The notes: generated from the sequence alone by a model not told the origin. 54,107 nucleotides of DNA from Streptosporangiaceae bacterium (GCA_025934375.1 JAICYD010000036.1:1-54107), one strand, 5' to 3'; shown: positions 25,144 through 33,861, counted from the stretch's first letter. A program made the numbers and translations.

Positions 25144-27408
25144 TCAGCTGGGGTATCGCCAGGGGCCTTGAACGTAGACGCGGCCGGATGGGGTTGTCCA
25201 CTGGTGCCAGCCGGGGGTGGGGGAGGTGAGGTTCCATCCGGGTCGTTGCTTGACCTGGTGGCAGGTGCGGCTGCAGGCGTGGCAGTTGCAGGCGCAGGTC
25301 TTGCCGCCGTCTTGGTGGGGGGTGGCGTGCTCGAGGTCGCTCTCGCGGGCGTGGCGTCCGCAGGAGGGGAATGAGCACTTGCCGTCGCGGACCTGCACGA
25401 CGTGCCGCAGCCAGTCGCTGGGGTCATGCCCGGCGGACTGGTAGGCGTGGTCGCAGGCGTGGGTGGGCACGGGCCTGAGGTCCACGGTGTAGACGGTGTA
25501 GGGGGTGCCGCTGCCGGGCAGGGTGAGCGTCCACGATCCGAATCCGCCCGGCGGTCCCGGACCCTCCCGTTGGGTGAAGGCGGGTCGGCCGGGCGGGGCG
25601 GACCCGGGTGGCGCGGGGCCAGCGGGGTCCCTGCCGGGCCTTGTGGTTTTCGCGGGCCGGGCTGGCTTGGCGGGGCGGCAACAGCCGTGCCCGACCGCGT
25701 ATCCGTTGTCGTCGGTAACCGTCACGCAGAACTCGCTGCCCTGGCTGCGGGCGGCCGCCGCGAGGAGCTGGCGGGCGAGCTCGGGGTCGAGGACGCCGAG
25801 CTCCCAGGCTTCGCCGGGCCGGTCGTGGTGGCCGGTGGCGGTCCCCATCGGGATGGTGAGGTTCACCCTCGCCCGCAGCTCCGGCCCGGCCAAGGGCTCA
25901 CTCGCGGCTACATCGCCGGGTTCCGGAAGGTCGCTGGGGGCGGTGTTGCCGGGGCCGGTACCGGCGGGGCGGGCGTTAGCGGGGGAATGGTCGCGGGGAC
26001 CGGTGTCAGCGGGGTGAGCGTGGGCGGGGGACTCGTCGCCGGGGGGTTCGTCGCCGGGGAAGCGGTTGCCGGTTCCGCGCGGGCCCGGTGTCGTCCGGCC
26101 GGGTGCGGGTGCGGGTGCGGGGTCGGCTCCCGGTGCCGGGGTGGGCCCGTCGGCGCCGGGGGTAGGCGTCGCGGTGCCTGACTTCGCGGTGCCTGACTTC
26201 GCGGTGCCTGACTTCGCGGGGGCGTCGGCGGCGTCGGCTGTCCACCGGGCGATCCGGTCAGCGGCGGGTATCCCGTTGAGCAGGTCGAGGTAGGCCATGA
26301 CGCGCAGCAGGTCGATGTACTCCTTGATGCCCTGCTGGCGGTAGTGCTGGGCGCGGGCCTCGACGTGCCCCCACGCGGCCAGGGCCTGGTCGGTGGGCAG
26401 CGCGTGCCCGGCCAGCGCGCACGCGCCGGACGACTCGCGCCACAACCGGACCCGCGCCGTCTGCCGCTCGGCCTGCTCGCGGCGCCTGCGGGCGCCGTCG
26501 GGGTCCACCGTGCAGACCGCCCGCTGGACCAGGCGCAGCAGGTCGGCCCAGGTGTGGCAGTCATCGAGGCCGGCCAGGATGAGCTCCTCGGCCGCGGCCG
26601 CCTTGTCGTCGGGCAGGGCATCGGTCTCGGCAACGATCATCGTGGCCTGCCCGGGATCGAGCCGGCCCTCGGCCAGGGCGTCCCCGACGCGGGGCAGGCG
26701 GGCCTGCAGCGACCAGGCCAGGTGCAGCAGCTTGCCGGCGGCCACCAGCGAGACGCGCAGCTGGGCGGCCACCTCGTGCTCCAGGTCCGGCTCCCACTCC
26801 CAGGGCAGGCCGGCGCTGGCCATCCCCTTCTCGGGGACCGCGCGGCGGCGGATCATCTCCCGCACCACGCCGAGCTTGCGCGCCGCCGCCCACGACTCGG
26901 CCGCCTTCCACCGGCCCATCAGCCCGAGGACCTCGTCATCGGTCGCGCCCGGGCAGCGGGCACCCCCGCCGGTCAGGTCGTTGAGGACCATGACGTGCCA
27001 CGCGTTTGGCCGGGCGGTATCCGCGTAGCGGTCCTGCGTGAAGTCGGCCAGCCGCTCATCGCGCCGGCTGTCTGCCGCTCTGCTGTCCCCAGCCTCGCCG
27101 TCCACCGCCGTGCTATCCGCAGCCCTGCCGTCGTCAGCCCTGCCGTCGTCGGCCTTGCCGTCATGAGCCTTGCCGTCGTCAGCCTTGTCGTCTGCGGCTC
27201 CGCCGCCCCCGACATGGGCGTGGCTCTCGCCGGGGCTGCCCGCAGCGCCAAGGCAATGAGCTTCGCTCAGGGTGTCGCCGGGGCGGTGCGGATCGTCGGC
27301 GAGGTGCGCGCTGACGTAATCCGGCCGCGCGCCATCAAACCGCATGGCATCTAGACCCCCGGCATCGAGACCTACAGCCATTAGACCTACAGCCATGAAG
27401 TCCGCCAT
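25144..27408 (-). CDS. DUF222 domain-containing HNH endonuclease
   Basis: A protein of about 754 residues. ATG 27408 is preferred because AGGAGG lies 6 bases upstream; ATG 27411 and GTG 27429 are alternatives. Order: Asp/Gly-rich repeats (DGKADDGRADDG type), a DUF222 helical domain (about residues 140-360), a long Pro/Gly/Thr-rich linker with a triple 15-base repeat, then the HNH nuclease domain with CSFPSCGRHARESDLEHATP, a GGKTCACN loop and a CHQVKQRPGW end. The usual DH is EH and the usual HH is CH, so nuclease activity is uncertain. DUF222-HNH genes are multicopy in actinobacteria. The last 75 bases recur as a decayed copy at 34564-34640. Confidence 0.88.
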   Translation of the reverse strand: MADFMAVGLMAVGLDAGGLDAMRFDGARPDYVSAHLADDPHRPGDTLSEAHCLGAAGSPGESHAHVGGGGAADDKADDGKAHDGKADDGRADDGRAADSTAVDGEAGDSRAADSRRDERLADFTQDRYADTARPNAWHVMVLNDLTGGGARCPGATDDEVLGLMGRWKAAESWAAARKLGVVREMIRRRAVPEKGMASAGLPWEWEPDLEHEVAAQLRVSLVAAGKLLHLAWSLQARLPRVGDALAEGRLDPGQATMIVAETDALPDDKAAAAEELILAGLDDCHTWADLLRLVQRAVCTVDPDGARRRREQAERQTARVRLWRESSGACALAGHALPTDQALAAWGHVEARAQHYRQQGIKEYIDLLRVMAYLDLLNGIPAADRIARWTADAADAPAKSGTAKSGTAKSGTATPTPGADGPTPAPGADPAPAPAPGRTTPGPRGTGNRFPGDEPPGDESPAHAHPADTGPRDHSPANARPAGTGPGNTAPSDLPEPGDVAASEPLAGPELRARVNLTIPMGTATGHHDRPGEAWELGVLDPELARQLLAAAARSQGSEFCVTVTDDNGYAVGHGCCRPAKPARPAKTTRPGRDPAGPAPPGSAPPGRPAFTQREGPGPPGGFGSWTLTLPGSGTPYTVYTVDLRPVPTHACDHAYQSAGHDPSDWLRHVVQVRDGKCSFPSCGRHARESDLEHATPHQDGGKTCACNCHACSRTCHQVKQRPGWNLTSPTPGWHQWTTPSGRVYVQGPWRYPS
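26171..26215. repeat. Three 15-base tandem repeats in the HNH gene
   Basis: Unit GCGGTGCCTGACTTC occurs at 26171, 26186 and 26201 without change. On the coding strand it gives the five-residue repeat Ala-Lys-Ser-Gly-Thr in the linker before the HNH domain. Confidence 0.9.
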
Positions 27409-27710
27409 CATGCACCTCCTGTCGGCCACCTCGCGTCCTCGACATGATCAACTGGTAAAGCTACTTCGAATACTATCACGAACTAGTGATGGGCGCGACC
27501 GGATAAGGCAACCGCCGCATCAGGCAATCTGCTCGTGCTGGCGGCCGTCGCGGGCGATCTTGCCGGCCGGGGTGAATGCCGCCAGGAAATGGTGGTCAAG
27601 GGCCGCCGGGTAGGGAGCGCGGAAGCCGTAGGAGCAGGTTAGGGCGGCGCGTTCCTCGTGGACGTGACCGTCGATCCCGACCGAATCCGGGGGTCGAAGA
27701 CTGTCAACAG
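27409..27710. other. Gap between the HNH gene and the DUF5753 gene
   Basis: About 300 bases. The part next to the HNH gene (27430-27500) is AT-rich and probably holds its promoter. On the minus strand a stop-free frame from about 27717 to a TGA at 27520 reads CSYGFRAPYPAALDHHFLAA and so on without a start codon; it may be a gene scrap. The HTH domain expected in front of a DUF5753 domain is not found here in any frame. Confidence 0.35.
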
Positions 27711-28316
27711 ATGGTCGGTGATCTCCTCATCGGGCCGGCTTTCGGCGGGGTGCGCGAGTTCTTCGAGAAGTACGCGACGCCCGAGCAGAAGGCCGCCTTC
27801 CTGCGCCTCTGGGGACTCCTGCTGATTCCAGGCCCCTTGCAGAGCCGAGACTACGCGCATGCGATGTTCCTGGAGGGCGGCCTGGACGAGGGCGAGGCGG
27901 CCGAGCAGACCGACCTGCGCGTGAAGCGTCACGCGAAGGTTGACGATCCCGATGCGGCTCATGTCACGGCGCTTATTTACGAGCCTGTGTTGTCATTCCA
28001 GGTCGGCGCTCCTGAGGTCATGATCGGCCAGCTTGAGCGGTTGCTGGCAGTGTCCGCTAGGCGCAACGTGGTTATCCAGGTTGTCCCCGCCGTTGGGTAC
28101 TTCCCAGGAGTGGAAGGAGCGTTCGAGGTCGCGAGCGGCCCCGATATTTCCGATACCGTGATCATGGTGACGGTAGACGACCATGTATCCGACGAGCCGG
28201 ACGTGGCCGGCCGGGTCATCGCCCTATTCGAGGAGGTCCGCGGGTACGCGCTCAATGTCGCGGAGTCGCGGAAGGTCATATCGGAGGCGCTCCAGCGATG
28301 GAAGGCACAGCAGTAG
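27711..28316 (+). CDS. DUF5753 regulator lacking its HTH domain (probably truncated)
   Basis: About 201 residues from the ATG at 27711. Normal members have an N-terminal Xre-type HTH of about 70 residues before DUF5753; here the protein begins near the domain boundary (REFFEKYATPEQKAAFLRLWGLLLIPGPLQSRDYAHAMF) and no HTH is found upstream. The DUF5753 part is intact, including VLSFQVGAPEVMIGQLERLL, VVIQVVPAVGYFPG and the C-terminal SRKVISEAL. It overlaps or abuts the DUF397 gene, the usual partner. It could be a pseudogene or a DNA-binding-free partner protein. Confidence 0.7.
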   Translation: MVGDLLIGPAFGGVREFFEKYATPEQKAAFLRLWGLLLIPGPLQSRDYAHAMFLEGGLDEGEAAEQTDLRVKRHAKVDDPDAAHVTALIYEPVLSFQVGAPEVMIGQLERLLAVSARRNVVIQVVPAVGYFPGVEGAFEVASGPDISDTVIMVTVDDHVSDEPDVAGRVIALFEEVRGYALNVAESRKVISEALQRWKAQQ

Positions 28317-28555
28317 TGAACCCTGGCTGGCGCAAGTCCAGCTACAGTAGCAACGGCGGCGCGCAGTGTGTCGAGGTGGGCGCGCTCCCGTGGCGCAAGT
28401 CCAGCTACAGCAATGGCGGCGGATCCAACTGCGTCGAGGCCGGCCACGTCCCCGGCGCGGTCCTCGTCCGCGACACCAAGGACCACGGCGCCGGCCCGGT
28501 GCTGCGCGTTTCGGCGGACGCGTGGCGGCGCTTCACCGGCGCCCTCCGGGCGTGA
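28298..28555 (+). CDS. DUF397 domain protein with a duplicated motif
   Basis: An 85-residue protein. The DUF397 core (NCVEAGHVPGAVLVRDTKDH, then VSADAWRRFTGAL) is complete, but the N-terminal WRKSSYS-N-GG-CVEV module occurs twice, about 21 residues apart. The ATG at 28298 lies inside the DUF5753 gene; GTG 28316, overlapping its stop by one base, is the alternative. DUF397 proteins pair with DUF5753 regulators in Streptomyces-type development and antibiotic control. Its 3' end overlaps the sigma gene on the other strand by 23 bases. Confidence 0.85.
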   Translation: MEGTAVVNPGWRKSSYSSNGGAQCVEVGALPWRKSSYSNGGGSNCVEAGHVPGAVLVRDTKDHGAGPVLRVSADAWRRFTGALRA

Positions 28556-29069
28556 CGACCTCCCGTTCCAGCATCGACTTCAGCGCGGCGATGCCGCGCG
28601 CGGTGTGGGTCTTCACCGCGCCCTTGCTGATCCCCATCGCTTCGGCGATCTCGGCCTCCGACAGCCCGGCGTAGTAGCGCAGTACCAGCGCCTCGCGCTG
28701 GCGGGCGGGGAGGTCGCGCAAGGCGTCAATGACCGCTGAGCGCTCCAGCATCGTGATGGCCCCGGCTTCCGCGCTCGGCTCCTGCGGGAGGTGCCTCGGC
28801 GCGTTCTTGTCGACCACCGCGCGGTGACGCAGGACCGAAAGCGATCGATTGACCACGCTGAACCGCAGGTACGACAGCGCCTTGTCCCGGTCGCGCAGCC
28901 GCGGCCAGCTTGACTGCACGGCGATGAACGTGTCCTGGACGACATCCTCGGCGGTGGGCACGTCGTGCACCAGCAATACCGCGAGTCGGACGAGTGGCCA
29001 GTACTCGCCGAGGTAGATCGCGGTGAGCGTGTCATCGGCCGCCCACGTGGTAACGGCCGCGGGGTGCAT
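28533..29069 (-). CDS. ECF sigma factor, SigE-family, copy A
   Basis: About 178 residues from ATG 29069. Region 2 reads IYLGEYWPLVRLAVLLVHDVPTAEDVVQDTF and region 4 LPARQREALVLRYYAGLSEAEIAEAMGISKGAVKTHTARG. It is close to copy B at 34728-35396. The start is uncertain: the ATG at 29077, placed 7 bases after AGGAGG exactly as in copy B, is out of frame with the sigma coding sequence, while ATG 29069 has GGAGG only one base away. Relative to copy B the N-terminus is about 40 residues shorter and frame-shifted. No anti-sigma gene is visible nearby. Confidence 0.82.
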   Translation of the reverse strand: MHPAAVTTWAADDTLTAIYLGEYWPLVRLAVLLVHDVPTAEDVVQDTFIAVQSSWPRLRDRDKALSYLRFSVVNRSLSVLRHRAVVDKNAPRHLPQEPSAEAGAITMLERSAVIDALRDLPARQREALVLRYYAGLSEAEIAEAMGISKGAVKTHTARGIAALKSMLEREVVTPGGRR

Positions 29070-29074
29070 GCCTC

Positions 29075-29165
29075 CATCCCAGAGCCTCCTGGTGGCGGGA
29101 CAGTGGCAGGCTGGCTGCGGGGCAGTAGCATCGCCGGCTATGCCGGTGGGCATGTCGTGGGCCTG
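29075..29165 (-). promoter_or_regulatory. Conserved 5' region of sigma copy A
   Basis: About 90 bases align without gaps to 35394-35484 in front of sigma copy B, at roughly three-quarters identity. The block includes the ribosome-binding site and extends some 70 bases further upstream, so it probably holds the shared promoter. Conservation here while the N-terminal coding parts differ suggests regulatory function or recent duplication. Confidence 0.55.
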
Positions 29166-29342
29166 GTCAGCGCCCGGAAACGGGTGCCGCGTGGTCGTGG
29201 CTGTCCGAAGGGCGAGCGCCGCGTAGTAAATTCCCGATCCCCGTGGTACGCCGTTTTGCTGACGCCGGGAGAAGGCCGGAATGTGAGGCTGGGGCCAACC
29301 GCCGGGAATTGGCCCGGAGGCGACAGTGAAACGGGGAGAACT

Positions 29343-30362
29343 GTGTTTCGCATCAGGACAAAACTGCTATTGGCCGGGGTAACCATCATGGCGGCCGCGG
29401 GGGCCGCCGGCACGCCGGCGTTCGCCGCCGGCAACCCGAGCATTCCCCCGGGCGGGGGTGGTGGCGGCGGGATCCCCGCGGCTGGCAGCGGCAACCTGTT
29501 CGCCAGCGTGTCCCAGACCGGAACGCTGGTCAACGGGACCCCGGGCGCGACGGTGACCATGCTCGGCGCGGGCCGCTACGAGGTCACGTTCCCGCAGAAC
29601 GTGACGGGATGCGCGTACGTCGCCACGACGGTCAACGCGTACTCCCAGGCGCTGCAGGCCTACACGGCAGGCGGCCACCTTAGCGTGGACGGGGTATACG
29701 TCGAGACCAAGAACCAGGGCGGCGGCCTGACCGCCGGCCCCTTCCACCTAGTGGTGGACTGCGGCCGGCCAGGCTGGTCCTACGCGGTCGTCGGCTACTC
29801 CGCCAACCTGGTCCGCTCGACCCCGGGGGCGACGCTCAGCAGCCTCGGCACCGGCCGTTACGACGTGACCTTCCCGTCCTCAGTGGCGGGCTGTGCCTAC
29901 CTGGCCAGCGTCGGCGATCCGGGCAACGCCCTGGTCTACAACCCGAACGGCGTCTCCACGGGCTCGGCGAGCAACCCCGACGCCGTCTACATCGAGACCA
30001 AGAACCCGGCGGGCGGCCTCAGCTCGGGGATTCCCTTCCACCTGGCGGTGGTGTGCCCGGGGGCGGTCAGCACGAACTTCGCGGTCGTGGACGCGTCCGG
30101 CGTCCCGGCCCGGGCGTCGGCGCTGACCAGTTCGTACCAGGCGGGCACCGGAACCTACGTCATGATCACCCCGGTCAACCTGTCCGGCTGCACCGAGGTG
30201 GCCACCCGGGGATCGGTGGACACCAGCGTCCCGTACACGCCGGGCACGGCGGAGATCGTTCCTGGCACGGGGAGCACCACTGTCGGCATCCAAGTGCGGG
30301 ATCTGCTGTACTTCGGCGGCAGCCTGGACAACTTGTCCTTCCACGCCGCGGCGGTCTGCTGA
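29343..30362 (+). CDS. Secreted protein with three cysteine-paired repeats
   Basis: A 339-residue exported protein of unknown function. The GTG at 29343 follows GGGGAGA and gives a standard signal peptide (FRIRTKLLLAGVTIMAAAG ending near AFAAG). After a Pro/Gly linker there are three imperfect repeats of about 90 residues. Each has a TPGAT or similar opening, a GxGRYEVTFP strand, a GCAY or GCTE motif and a closing Cys (LVVDC, LAVVC, AAAVC), so each repeat probably has one disulfide. The pattern suggests beta-sandwich modules. It has its own terminator (30381-30415). Confidence 0.8.
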   Translation: MFRIRTKLLLAGVTIMAAAGAAGTPAFAAGNPSIPPGGGGGGGIPAAGSGNLFASVSQTGTLVNGTPGATVTMLGAGRYEVTFPQNVTGCAYVATTVNAYSQALQAYTAGGHLSVDGVYVETKNQGGGLTAGPFHLVVDCGRPGWSYAVVGYSANLVRSTPGATLSSLGTGRYDVTFPSSVAGCAYLASVGDPGNALVYNPNGVSTGSASNPDAVYIETKNPAGGLSSGIPFHLAVVCPGAVSTNFAVVDASGVPARASALTSSYQAGTGTYVMITPVNLSGCTEVATRGSVDTSVPYTPGTAEIVPGTGSTTVGIQVRDLLYFGGSLDNLSFHAAAVC

Positions 30363-30380
30363 CCCCACCGGTAAGGGATC

Positions 30381-30415
30381 CGTGCCTCCCGGCGTCACCG
30401 GCGCCGGGAGGCACG
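30381..30415 (+). terminator. Hairpin terminator after the repeat-containing secreted protein
   Basis: CGTGCCTCCCGGCG and its exact complement form a 14-base-pair stem with a 7-base loop, 18 bases after the stop. Confidence 0.8.
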
Positions 30416-30540
30416 CTATTGACTGAACAATGGCTCGGTATCCGCGAAGACTACGGTCGCGGCAATGGCCTCTGGAGCGGCGCCGGCTGAAGGTTGCGGC
30501 CATTTGACACAACGGTCGCGTCGGAGGCACGCTTCCTTCC

Positions 30541-33366
30541 GTGTCTGCGCCAGCGCCCCTCGTCGGCCGGAACTCGGAGCGCGATGCGGCCATGGCGGCG
30601 TACACCAGCGCGGTCAATGGCCAAGCCCGGGTCCTGCTGATCACTGGCGAGGCCGGCATTGGCAAGACACGACTGGCGATGGAGCTGTGCGCGATGGCCG
30701 ACGGCGCGCAGGCCCGCACCGGCGGCTGCGTCCCCATGGCGGGCCAGACGCTGGCTTACGGGCCGTTCGTGGCCGCGCTGCCCGACCAGGCGGCATGGCT
30801 GCTCGACGAGGCGAGCCCGGCCGACCCGCGGATCTCCCGGCATCTCCTGTTCGAACGGGTTCTCATGCTGCTGACGCAATTGTCGGCTCGAGGGCCACTG
30901 CTGCTCGTCTTGGAAGACATGCACTGGGCCGATGAGTCATCTCGCATGCTGCTCGCGTTCCTCGCCGTCCGGCTGCGTGACCAGCCCGTCCTCGTGGTCG
31001 CCACTCTGCGCGCGGAAGAACTGGACGACGCCGCCCTGCCCTGGCTGGCGGCGCTAGAGCGCTGCCCGCGAGTGACCCGGTTGCGGCTGGGGGCGCTTGA
31101 CGATCGCGCGACGGCCGCGCTGGTCGCCAACCTGACGCCGGCCGGAACCGCCCCCGCCGACGTGACCGCTATCGTCTCGGCAGCCGGCGGTAACCCGTTC
31201 TACGCCGAGGAGCTCGCCCGGTCCGCGCCCCACTGGCCGCCGCTGCCCCTTGCCGAGGCCATCCGGGCCAAGCTCGCCAGCGCCCAGCCGACGGTTCGCG
31301 ATGTGGTCGGCCAGGCGTGCGTCGCCGACGACGGGGTGTCTCATGAACTGCTGTCGAGAACCATTCCGCTGCCGGAACGGGACCTGCTCGCCGCCCTGCG
31401 GGAAGCCGTCGCCCGACGGCTGCTCACCACGACCGCGGATGGGTACGCGGTCCCGCACGAGCTGACCCGGCAGGTTCTCTATGGTGACTTGCTGCCCGGA
31501 GAGCGGCGCACGTTCCACCGGCGGCTGGCCACCACGCTGGCGGCTGGCAGTGCAGGGCCACCCGGCCCTGACCCGGCCCGGGTGGCCTTGCACTGGCAGC
31601 TGGCCGGCCATCCGGCCGAGGCCGCGGTCGCCGCCCTGGCGGCGGCCCGGCGGGCAATGTCCGCGCACGCCTACCCAGAGGCCAGCCGGCTCTTTGACCA
31701 GGCGGCAAGCCTGGCTACGGCGCTTTCCGACTGGAGCCCGGAGGTCCTGGAAGAAGCCGCGCAGGCCGCGAGCCTGGCCGGTCACCCCGACCGCGCGATG
31801 AGCTACGCCGCCGCCGCGGTGACCCTCTGCGAGCGGGCCGACCCGCTGCGCCGGGCGCGGTTGCTGGAACGGCTGGGCCGCTACCGATGGGAGGGCGGCG
31901 ATCCCCGCAGCGCGGTGGCGGCCGCGCGGGAGGCGCTGGACCTTATCGCGGACCGCGCCCCGACGGCGCTGCACGGCCGCCTGCTGGCCGCCCAGGCCAC
32001 CTGGCTGCTGTGGCTGGGGCAACTGGACGACGCGCTGCCCCTGGCTGAGCGGGCGGTCTGCCTCGCCGCCGAGGTCGGCGCCGACGCCGAGCAGTCGCAT
32101 GGCCTGGCCACCCTGGGCGTGCTGCGAGCCCAGCGCGGCGACACCGATGACGGGCTCGCCGCGCTGCGGGCGGCGTTCACCCTCGCGCGCGATTGCGGCA
32201 GCGCCGAGGACATGCTGCGCGCGGCCAACAGCCACATGTACCTGTTGTGTACCGCCGGGCGGCTCGCCGAGGCACTCGACGTCGCCCGGGACGGCCGCCG
32301 CGCGGCCCGCCTCATGAACGTTCCGCCCCCGCTCACCGCCGTCCTCGACAACAACACGGCCGCCGTGCTGGTGGCGACGGGCCGCTGGGCGGAGGCTGGC
32401 GACCTGCTGGCGGAACTGGCCGGCGAATCGATGGCGCATGTCGCCCGGTACCTGGACCTGCTGCGGCTGGAACTGGCCGTCGGCCGGGGCGATCGTCAGC
32501 AGGCGTCGGCGCTGGCCGCCGCGCTCGCCGATGCTCCCGATGGCCCGCGGCTCAGCGGGCCGCTGCACGCCTGCCTCGCTGAGCAGGCACTGCTGGAGGG
32601 TGACCTGCGCACGGCGGCGGAGCACGTGCTCGCCGGGCTGGCGGTCCTGGCCGACGGGATGCTAGCGGAGGAGGAGACGCGGCTGCTGGCGGCGGGCGCG
32701 TGGCTCCAGGCCGACCTCGCCGCCCTGCCCGCTAGCGTGCGGCCCGCCGACTTGCCGGGCGCGTGGGAGGCGACGGCGGCCGGGCTCGCCGATCGGATGT
32801 CGGCCATCATGACGGACACCGAGCCGGTGGTGGCCGCTTTCGGGGTCCTCGTCGCCGCCGAGCTCGCCCGCCGCGACGGGACCGACCGGCGGGCGACCTG
32901 GCGCGCGGTGGCCACCGCGTGGCAGCGCGCCGGCCAGCCTTACCGGGAGGCGTACGCGCGCCTGCGCGAGGCGGAGGCGGCGGCCCGCGGCGGTCGGCGC
33001 GATCAGGCGGCCCGCGCGCTCGCGGCCTGCACCCAGGTGGCCGGCGAGCTGGAGGCGGCTCCGTTGCTGCGGCTGGCCGACGCGCTGGCGGGCCGGGCCG
33101 GGCTGCGGCGCCGGGACACTCCGGCCGCGCACGCGCGGCTGGACCTCACGGAGCGGGAGGGTCAGGTCCTCGCCCTCCTGCGGCAGGGCAGCAGCAATCG
33201 CCAAATAGCCCGCTCGCTGTACATCAGCGAGCGCACGGTTGCCGTTCATATTTCCCGGATATTCGATAAACTCGGCGTGCGCAACCGCACCGAGGCCGCG
33301 ATAGCCGCCGCGACGCTGGAAAGGCCCGAGCATGACGGCGCACCTGGTTCCCGCGATCACGCTTGA
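30541..33366 (+). CDS. LuxR-family regulator with AAA ATPase domain (LAL type)
   Basis: A 941-residue cytoplasmic regulator. Residues 36-43 are Walker A (GEAGIGKT), LLLVLEDMHWAD near 121 is Walker B, the middle 500 residues are Ala/Leu-rich helical repeats of TPR type, and the C-terminus is a LuxR HTH (LTEREGQVLALLRQGSSNRQ to TVAVHISRIFDKLGVRNRTE, about residues 875-930). Such proteins sense a ligand and ATP and activate transcription of nearby metabolic or biosynthetic genes. The GTG at 30541 gives the usual SAPAPLVGR opening. The next gene starts 15 bases downstream, so they probably share a transcript. Confidence 0.92.
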   Translation: MSAPAPLVGRNSERDAAMAAYTSAVNGQARVLLITGEAGIGKTRLAMELCAMADGAQARTGGCVPMAGQTLAYGPFVAALPDQAAWLLDEASPADPRISRHLLFERVLMLLTQLSARGPLLLVLEDMHWADESSRMLLAFLAVRLRDQPVLVVATLRAEELDDAALPWLAALERCPRVTRLRLGALDDRATAALVANLTPAGTAPADVTAIVSAAGGNPFYAEELARSAPHWPPLPLAEAIRAKLASAQPTVRDVVGQACVADDGVSHELLSRTIPLPERDLLAALREAVARRLLTTTADGYAVPHELTRQVLYGDLLPGERRTFHRRLATTLAAGSAGPPGPDPARVALHWQLAGHPAEAAVAALAAARRAMSAHAYPEASRLFDQAASLATALSDWSPEVLEEAAQAASLAGHPDRAMSYAAAAVTLCERADPLRRARLLERLGRYRWEGGDPRSAVAAAREALDLIADRAPTALHGRLLAAQATWLLWLGQLDDALPLAERAVCLAAEVGADAEQSHGLATLGVLRAQRGDTDDGLAALRAAFTLARDCGSAEDMLRAANSHMYLLCTAGRLAEALDVARDGRRAARLMNVPPPLTAVLDNNTAAVLVATGRWAEAGDLLAELAGESMAHVARYLDLLRLELAVGRGDRQQASALAAALADAPDGPRLSGPLHACLAEQALLEGDLRTAAEHVLAGLAVLADGMLAEEETRLLAAGAWLQADLAALPASVRPADLPGAWEATAAGLADRMSAIMTDTEPVVAAFGVLVAAELARRDGTDRRATWRAVATAWQRAGQPYREAYARLREAEAAARGGRRDQAARALAACTQVAGELEAAPLLRLADALAGRAGLRRRDTPAAHARLDLTEREGQVLALLRQGSSNRQIARSLYISERTVAVHISRIFDKLGVRNRTEAAIAAATLERPEHDGAPGSRDHA

Positions 33367-33381
33367 CCAAAGAGGAATCAC

Positions 33382-33834
33382 ATGACCAGCGTTCTGCGAA
33401 TTCAGGGTGACCCCACCGGCTGGGCCGTTGACGCCAATTCCCCGGCCGACATGATCCGGCAGGCTCTCATCAGCCAAGGCGGCCCGGTGACGGTCAATGT
33501 CGAAGCGCCCCTCAAGGGACGCCTGATCCTGTCCACCCGGTCGGTCGCCGGCGTGGCCGTGCTGATGCCGCCCGCTGGCTGGCTCCCCGGAGGCGCCATC
33601 CAGCCGCGGGCAACCCTGTACGTGCCGTCGCCAGCCGGGCCGACCACCCAGGACCACGGTTACACCCTGCAGGCATCCGCCGACCTCGCCGCGCTGGAAA
33701 GCGCCATCATCACCGCCATGACGGATGGCACCGCGATCGAGATCCCGGTCGCCGATCAAGCGTCCCTGGGCTCTCTCGTGCTGAACGGGCGTGCCCTCCC
33801 CTTCGTCGTGCTGTGCCCGCCGTCAGTGCGCTAA
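33382..33834 (+). CDS. Hypothetical protein downstream of the LuxR regulator
   Basis: A 150-residue protein with no recognised domain, signal peptide or membrane span. AGAGGAA precedes the ATG by 8 bases. The pattern of alternating hydrophobic residues (VTVNVEAPLKGRLILST, GVAVLMPP, EIPVADQASLGSLVLNG) suggests a mostly beta protein. It lies 15 bases after the LAL regulator and could be a small partner. Its last nine codons including the stop are duplicated in tandem directly behind the gene. Confidence 0.65.
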   Translation: MTSVLRIQGDPTGWAVDANSPADMIRQALISQGGPVTVNVEAPLKGRLILSTRSVAGVAVLMPPAGWLPGGAIQPRATLYVPSPAGPTTQDHGYTLQASADLAALESAIITAMTDGTAIEIPVADQASLGSLVLNGRALPFVVLCPPSVR

Positions 33835-33861
33835 GTGCTGTGCCCGCCGTCAGTGCGCTAA
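33808..33861. repeat. Perfect 27-base tandem duplication across a stop codon
   Basis: Bases 33808-33834 and 33835-33861 are identical. The unit covers the last eight sense codons (VLCPPSVR) and the TAA stop of the preceding gene. Perfect identity suggests recent duplication. Confidence 0.95.

Noticed and set aside
26171..26215. Tandem repeats considered as a CRISPR array
   Set aside because: Units are 15 bases and directly adjacent without spacers, and they are in frame with the coding sequence.
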